Source: Hemerocallis citrina
Lineage: Eukaryota; Streptophyta; Magnoliopsida; Asparagales; Asphodelaceae
Assembly: GCA_017893485.1 (NCBI GenBank)
Contig: JACEHZ010000198.1
Location: 124,001-188,000 of the forward strand
Length of the DNA stretch: 64,000 nucleotides
Direction: 5' to 3'
Shown here: piece by piece, positions 57,653 to 64,000 of the stretch
How positions within the stretch are numbered: the stretch's first letter is position 1
Layout of the letters: every line of letters begins with the position of its first letter
The notes under the pieces: model-generated
The model's input: the letters and a program-made list of their open reading frames with translations, nothing else
The model's database searches: none
Told to the model about the DNA's origin: nothing
Position numbers and translations under genes: made by a program

Positions 57653-59944
57653 ATGGACAAAGTTGAAGGAAATTCTGTTGCCAGCGATAATTTTGTGTCT
57701 GCACAAGGAAGTGATGAATCTCGGCCACAAGTTGACGAGCACCTCAAACCAAAGAAAAGTATGACGTTTCATACTTTAGATGACGTCGAGAAATTTTATA
57801 CGTCATATGCTAGATGTGTGGGTTTCGCAATGCGTAAGGGTGAATAAATACATTAGAACCGATGTAGTCGATAAATAATATTTATGTAATAAAGCTGGGG
57901 AGTCACTGAGTCACCATAATGAAGTTAGACGGGGAACTTCTTTTAGAATAGGTTGCAAAGCTTTCGTTCGTGTAAAACTAAACGAACAAAGTAATACATG
58001 AGTTATTTATTCATTTCATGAACCACACAGTCACAAATTTACTTCACCCGGTAGAAGACATTTGTTGCCTAGAAACTGTAATGTGTCAAAATTCAATAAA
58101 AGAATAGATCAACTTAACAAAGTTGGTATCGCTACGTGTAAACAAATGCTTTTTTTCGAAAGTGCTAGTGGAGGTCACGATAAAATAGGATTCACTGAAA
58201 CCGGTGCTACAAATCTAAAGAGAGACTCGACGGAATCTATGAAAGGACATGACGGGAAAATGCTCATTGAGTTCTTCGAATAGAAAAGGCAGATTGATCC
58301 TTTATTTTTTTATGATTACCAATTAGATCCCGAAGACTGATTGTCTCATTGTATTTGGGTGGATGGTACTGCTAGTCACTAAGAAGAATTTTGAAGTTTT
58401 TTGGGATATACTTTGCTTTGATAACACATACAATACGAACCACTATGAAATGTTAGTTGTTCCATTTATTGGAATCAACCATCATTGGCAATCAACATTC
58501 TTAGGTTGTGTGTTCATTCCAAATGAGAAGGTCTCTTTCTTTGAGTGGTTCTTTGAAAAGTGGTTAGGAGCAATAGGACATGATCCGATCAGCATTGTGA
58601 CGGACGAGGATCTTGAAATCGGTGATGCACTGAAGAAAGTTTTCCCTGTGACTGAGCATAGATATTGCATTTGACATATTTTGGATAAGTTATCTCAGGA
58701 GGTGTGTATGTCGAATGATATCGATGAGTTTAAAGATGCTTTGAAGAGTATCATCTATAATGAAGAATATAAAAATGATTTCGATGAGAAATGGAAATTA
58801 TTTCTTTTGCAATACAAAGTTGAGAATAACAAATGGTTGAACGATAAATTTGAAATTTGTGAGAAATGGATCCCCGTCTATGCAAAAGAATTATTTTAGG
58901 TTGGCATGTTGAGTAGCCAACTAAGCGAGTCTTTGTATTCTTCTTTAAAGCAACATACCCAAAAGAAGTAATCCTTACATGAATTTGCCGCCATCTTCGA
59001 CCGAGTCTTAGAAAGGCAAAGACATGAGGAACTTAAAGAAATTCATTGGAATCGTAATAAGAGACCAAAATTGAAGACCCAATGGGATATGGAGGAACAA
59101 ATGGTGTGAATCTATACATTGAAAATTTTCTACAAATTCCAAGATGAAGTGCAGAAAAGCTTATTATTTAATGCGACTTTCATTGCCGATGTTGAAACAC
59201 CGGATAGTGCAGCTTTCTTTGTGAAGCTTTGTGGAAATTCAGAACCGGTGAGGGCGGTTCAATTCTGCCAACTCCGTGTAAATATATTTTGCGGTTCTTC
59301 GGTTAACCAATCCCACTGCACTACAAGAGCAATATATTACAAGAAGATGGACTCAGGATTGCATGAGAAGAAGCTTTACATCCGTTCATAATGGTACTAG
59401 CAACAATTTTGCTTCTTGCTATTGTGAATTAAGCTATTACTCAAAACAAATGGTCGATCTTGGTTGTTCTTTCGAAGAAAATTACAAATACATGCTCAAC
59501 CATATGGTTAAGGGCATGAAGGAGGTTCTCATATACACCCCAGAATTAGCAGACATCATGAAGCTAGTGCACAACCCAAGAGTGGTGGACAACATGCTGA
59601 CGGCAGTGGGCATGCAAAGTACCGGTGGGGGACCCTCAACAGTGCTTTACAAAGGGAAGGACTAGAGGGAAAAGATTGAAGCCGATAAGAGAGAAACTTC
59701 ACCGAAAACCTAGATGGTACAAGACTTGCAACTTGCAGGGAACTTGACATGATTCAAAAATTGTCCAAATAAAGTTGCTAGGTAATTTATCTTTTTTTTT
59801 TAAAATAAAATTTTCACTCACTCATTCTTGCCTTTTATTTTTTTACTAACCTATTGACGACATTTATTTAGCGGGTCCAATGCATACGAAGAAGATCTAA
59901 GTGGTGAAGAGAGTGCTGACGAAGAAGGTGAAGATTCGTTTTGA
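57653..59944 (+). pseudogene. FAR1-type MULE transposase, frameshifted (MULE 2)
   Basis: It aligns along its length with the transposase at 8175. It starts MDKVEGNSVASDNF just after a splice acceptor (TTAG at 57647-57650). FAR1 domain 57740-58070, DDE domain about 58290-58680 (NHHWQSTFLGCVF, VTDEDLEI, EHRYCI), C-terminal part to 59780. The frame shifts at least four times (near 57845, 58060, 58370 and 59390) and has stops such as TAG near 58282 and TGA at 58673. The SWIM finger has lost its CxC half: about 90 bp that exist in MULE 1 are missing near 59265. A last intron (59782-59871) and acidic tail exon (59872-59944, TGA) match MULE 1. Confidence 0.88.
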
Positions 59945-60423
59945 GGTGAAGATTCGAGTGGTATATTTTTTTTATTATGTATATAAAATTCAAGTACGAG
60001 ACCTTTATTACTTATTACATTTGCTGTTACGAAATTTAAGAAATTTGGAGTTTTATGTTGTAGGTTTTGATTAGAACATGATCGTGCCGACCGAAGGCGA
60101 TTCTCTTCAAAAAGATTTATTTTTCAAGATATGTATATATGCTCATGTAATTGCATTTTAAAATAGTGCTAAGTTGAGAACTGTAATTGAAGTTACAAGT
60201 ATAAATTTGTGTATGTAATTGCTATTTAGAGTATGTTATTGTTGTATTGTTGAAAATGAATGAGATGAGAATGTGAGGGATGGGTGAGAATGGTAAGATG
60301 AATGAGTGCAGCTAACAGTTGTTGCTGTGTGTTATTGTTGTTATTCTTATTGTTGTTATTGTTGTATATGTGTGAAGCAGCTACTTTGTCCTTGGGTTTT
60401 TAATTTTTTATTTTTGTGAACAC

Positions 60424-60913
60424 AACCTAACCCATTATTGACAACAATAGATTAAGCACATTAAATCCGTTATCGCCAATAGCGAATTAAGTATAAAGAA
60501 TTTAACAGAACTTTAGATTGTTGAATTTAAAATCTACAAATTCATCTTCTACCTAACTTGTTGTTGGCGAAAACATGTTAGGTGAAATAAATCCGTCATC
60601 TTCAATAGCAGGTTAAGTATAAAGATTTTAATAGAACTTGAGATTGTTGGATTTAAAATCTACAAATTTATCTTCTACCTACCCCATTGTTGGTGACAAC
60701 GGGTTAGGTGAAACGAACTCGTCATCTCCAATAGCGGGTTAGGCATAAAGATTTTAACAGAACTTGAGATTGTTGGATTTAAAATTTACAAATTCATCTT
60801 CTACCTAACCCGTTATTGGCGACAATGTGTTAGGTGAAACAAACCTATCATCTCCAATAGCGGGTTAAGTATAAAGATTTTAACAAAATTTGAGATTTTT
60901 GTATTTAAAATCT
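60424..60913 (+). repeat. ~125-bp tandem repeats with AACCCGTTATTG palindromes
   Basis: GAGATTGTTGGATTTAAAATC recurs with a period of 124-126 bp (about 60513, 60637, 60763, 60888), and each unit holds an imperfect CTAACCCGTTATTG...CAATAGCGGGTTA-type palindrome. The array parallels 11045-11330 in MULE 1 and is cut by the copia junction. Confidence 0.8.
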
Positions 60914-61520
60914 AGATCAGATATAGCATATGCAGTTAGTAAACTAACTAGATATATGAGTAATCCTGGAACCGAGCATTGACAAGTGATTACCATTACT
61001 CATAATTATGGGATGCATTATACAAGATATGCGGCTGTATATGAAAGATATAATGATGCGAAATGGATATATAGTGATAATTCAAAATTCACTAGTGGTT
61101 ATGTGTTTACACTGGGTGGTGCAACAATTTCGTGAAAATCCTCGAAACAAACAGTGATAGATAAATCCACATTGAAATTTGAATTTATTGCATTGGACAA
61201 ATGTGGGGAAGAGACTGAATGGTTATGCCACTTTCTTGAGGATGTTCCAAGGTGGACAAAGCCTGTGCCTCCAATCTGCATCCATTCGAATAGTCAATCT
61301 ACAATTTCTAAAGTACATAGTAATATGTATAATGGTAAATCTAGACATATTCGTCGAAGACATAATCCATTAGACAACTACTCGCTACTGGGGTTATCTC
61401 TATAGACTATGTAAAGTCAAATGATAACATTATGAATCCGCTAACCAAATGATTAAACAAAGAGTTAGTTGATAAATTATCGAGGGGAATGAGACTAAAG
61501 TCCAGGAAAGAATAAGTTGA
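60914..61520 (+). pseudogene. Ty1/copia RNase H, end of pol
   Basis: From 60920 the frame reads DIAYAVSKLTRYMSNPG, then [33 protein letters not shown] and MYNGKSRHIRRRHN, the conserved C-terminal RNase H of copia Pol. Two TGA codons stand where the family has Trp, and the frame is lost after RRHN near 61365 but GMRLKSRKE still appears near 61490. The upstream two thirds of the element is missing. Confidence 0.9.
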
Positions 61521-62084
61521 TACAATGGACACCTGACTTAGTTGACTGAAGATCCCAAGATCTAGGTTGAAAGGGACAACTAAATTGTAAGGACCATGTT
61601 AGATCACTGTGGAAATTTTCCCATGTTCATTCCTATGATGAAACAGTGATGCCCATAAGGTAAGATGTTAAGCTAGACTTTTAATGATTCTTATGCGTCG
61701 GAAATTCGAGCTGAGTAATGCAAGGTACTTTTAATTAAGAAATCACCAATGTAAGAGGGAAGAAAGGCCACTTCCAAGGAAATAGTTTAGGACAACATTC
61801 CTGTTAAGCTCTTGCAGAACCAGACATATGTTCATGGCCAAAACAAACATAACAGTGAGAACTGAAATGCGTTAGGAAGATTCCTGTTTGAGATATATCA
61901 TCGTTTACACAAATGACATAATAGTTCAAGGACATCGCGTCTACTAGTAAAGTAAACATATAAGGGAATGTTCAAAGGGTAACTTCTATCTATCATGTGA
62001 AGGTTTCAACTGTTGAATTCTATCACCAAGTATGTTATGTCAGTATGTCATGCATGTGGTCGTCAATTTCATTCATGAGGGGAA
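61521..62084 (+). other. copia 3' untranslated segment with polypurine tract
   Basis: No gene. It ends with a purine tract ATGAGGGGAA immediately before the LTR. Confidence 0.6.
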
Positions 62085-62463
62085 TGTTAGAAAATGAGTG
62101 TGTTAACACACCGTTTTACGAACCAGTTTTGAGACAATTTTTTGAGTAAGATCCACTATGATTAGTGAGAGATCTTCTTGGATTCGTGTTCTTCTTCGAG
62201 AGTACATCAAAATCATATATTTACTTTCTCAAAACAGTTATGGGGTGAATGAGAAACTGTCTACCAAAGTGAGACACTTTGTCTCAAAAAAGGTTGAGTG
62301 ACTTTAGTCCCATATTGAAAAAATCATAAGAATTAGAAGGGTATATAGAATAAACCCTTAATTTCTTGGCTTTGTAAGAAAGCAAGCCATAAGGCTCTCT
62401 CTCGCACGCGCAGGAGGGGGGGGGGGGGGGACAAATCTTGGATTGGAATACATGTGGCTTGTG
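62085..62463 (+). repeat. copia 3' LTR, interrupted
   Basis: It starts TGTTAGAAAATGAGTGTG after the polypurine tract and has an inverted GTGTTAACAC near its start. A TATA-like GTATATAGAATAAA lies at 62341. It is broken at 62463 by the next LTR. A poly-G run lies at 62416-62430. Confidence 0.75.
62342..62347 (+). promoter_or_regulatory. TATA box of copia LTR
   Basis: TATATA in GTATATAGAATAAA, 257 bp into the LTR. Confidence 0.45.
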
Positions 62464-64000
62464 TGTAATGCCCTGATTTTTCATTTAATGAAAAATTATT
62501 TATTTTGCACGTAGTGTGCACGTGCAATATTTTTAGTAAATATTTTCATCATGATGAGTATAGATATTTAAATATGTGCTTTTAATTATTTTATACAAAG
62601 CCTTCTTTCAATTAGACAAAAAGCTTTTTCTTCTTAAAGCCCAAATTTAATTCAATTTATTATTTTTATAATTATTATTTTGGCCCAAAAACTAAAGCCC
62701 ATGAGCTAATTTATTTTTTTTACAACTTGTAATGTAGAATACAATTTAAAGTTTATTTTTATATAAAATATAATGCACAGATTTTTGGAGACCAAGTTGC
62801 ATGCACGTGCATTGCACGTACACGTGCAAAGCATCACAAAGCATGGCCGGTTGTGAACTTTTGGAGGGAAATCAAATTTTTGAGTGGAATCATGGTGTGG
62901 TGGTTACTTGATCATGGGTGGTTAGTATAACTCCTCCTTAAATCTTAGCCATTTGTTTTCAAACTCCTAAATTAATCTTAGCCATCCATTCTCCTAATTT
63001 TTTAGTATAAATACCCCTCCTTTGGCTAGTATTCTTGTGCTAATTATTTCCTCCAACCTATAGTTCAAAATACATTATCTAGTAGTTAGTAAGTAAGTAA
63101 AAGATTGAGAGTGTGTGGGAGAATTGTGTTTGCATCAAGAAGAAGGGGAGGCCGGCATCATCAAAGGGAATGCTCTCGGTTTGGTGTGCTCGGGTTTGAC
63201 TTGTGCGCGCGTGTCCAAGGAGGAGGATCGTTCGTTGCAAGGACATTCGTTTAGGAGGTTGCCAGTTGTATTTTCTCTCCAATTAAGGTGGATAATTTTT
63301 TTATATTTCTAATTATGAATGCATGCTAGATTTGAATGAAAAAATGATGCATGAAAAAGATTAAAAAAAGAGTACACTTTAATTAGAAAAAAATGACCTA
63401 TTGAATGATTGAATTGTGGATATGCAATTGTTTGTGGTTCTATTATTAAAATTTAAGTGTATGTGAATTGATTATAGTCATGGATTGATTGAAGAAAATT
63501 TCATTATTACCATCAAGAATTATATGCAAGAGTTAGTAGATTGGCAGTATTACTTTATGTGCTTAAATGGACTTTTTGTGATAATGTTGTGATGGATGAA
63601 TTAAAATATAGATTGTATGTTTGGGAAGTGATTAAAAATAGAGAATTAGTAAGAAGTTACTAATAAAAAGATTAGTGATGTAAACTGTTAAGAGATGTCA
63701 AAAAAAAAGAAGGAATGTGGTAGCATTAGTTTATAATTCGAATTAATCATATGAAAAATATGTATTAATTACTAAAAAATATTTTCTTTATACTGGAGTA
63801 TAATTTATGTTGAGAATAGCCAATCTGGAAATTTACAGCAATTTTTTAAAAACAAAGTGAAATGAGGACTAGTTGAACATCGAAATGTTTTAATAACAGA
63901 GAGGATTGTTTTAATTAAACTTCAAACTGTAACTATGACAACTTGAGCACATATCTCAAGTGGTCAGGGGGCTCTTAATTACTACAGTGGGCGGTTGGGT
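62464..64000 (+). mobile_element. LTR C, Tekay/Del-like 5' part, runs off the window
   Basis: It starts TGTAATGCCCTG and has GCACGTGCAATATTTT near its start, like solo LTR B (ACACGTGCAAATATTTT). No GGGGCGCTACA end is reached by 64000, so it may be a solo LTR or a full element. A TATA box (63006-63013) precedes a 65-codon open frame (63115-63312) that I take to be untranslated LTR sequence. Confidence 0.7.
63006..63013 (+). promoter_or_regulatory. TATA box in LTR C
   Basis: TATAAATA in AGTATAAATACCCCTCC, a good match to plant LTR promoters, about 540 bp from the LTR start. Confidence 0.55.

Larger units (their letters stand above)
52575..60913 (+). mobile_element. MULE 2, related to MULE 1, interrupted by solo LTR D
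   Basis: The left end (52575) has a hairpin GGTCTGTTTGCACAGACC like the end of MULE 1, then GGCC palindromes, a pyrimidine-rich leader and, past the LTR insertion, a splice donor (GCAAGGTAATT near 56668). The ~340-bp hairpin repeat type of MULE 1 follows (56880-57480) and then a transposase of the same family. The right end is lost: a copia fragment starts at about 60914 inside a repeat unit, so no right terminal repeat and no PMD gene are present. Confidence 0.78.

Overview
This window is nuclear DNA of a flowering plant with a large, repeat-rich genome. Evidence: GT-AG introns, a group D plant MAP kinase gene, plant LTR retrotransposon lineages (Tat-type gypsy, Tekay/Del-like solo LTRs, copia), FAR1-type Mutator-like elements (MULEs), Helitrons, hAT elements and long AT, CT and GT microsatellites. 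A eudicot is most likely; the species cannot be told from sequence alone.

Layout. 1-6395: a minus-strand Ty3/gypsy element of the Tat lineage with one LTR inside the window and a decayed gag-pol. It sits in the left terminal inverted repeat of a large MULE (6396 to about 19735). That MULE has two convergent genes: a FAR1-type transposase pseudogene (8175-10515, plus) and a plant mobile domain (PMD) pseudogene (15232-17319, minus). Each is preceded by an array of ~340-bp repeats that contain large hairpins. The middle of the element carries short perfect palindromes and degenerate telomere-like repeats.

20136-43152 (minus): the one apparently functional host gene, a TDY-type MAP kinase of the MPK8/9/15 group. 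I reconstructed it as 11 exons encoding 577 residues. It spans 23 kb because its introns filled with transposons: a SINE pair and microsatellites (introns 9 and 10), a hAT element with 8-bp target duplication (intron 4), and in the 10.4-kb intron 1 a 3.25-kb solo LTR, a second hAT element and a MULE-type element with 9-bp duplication. Two fold-back elements (43226-44945) begin about 75 bp upstream of the start codon.

45000-49000: SINE, Helitron ends, a large inverted repeat, and a captured fragment of a glycerol kinase gene (46914-47158), followed by short head-to-tail Helitrons. 49117-52574: a long TA tract, a solo LTR (49267-51923) and a fold-back element (51935-52513). 52575 to about 60913: a second, more decayed MULE related to the first, split by a third solo LTR (53264-56584). 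60914-62463: the 3' end of a copia element, whose LTR is interrupted by the start of another Tekay-like LTR (62464 to the window end).

The theme that ties the window together is short palindromes with a CGTT...AACG or CGCT...AGCG type core, repeated in arrays inside several otherwise different elements (both MULEs and all three fold-back elements).
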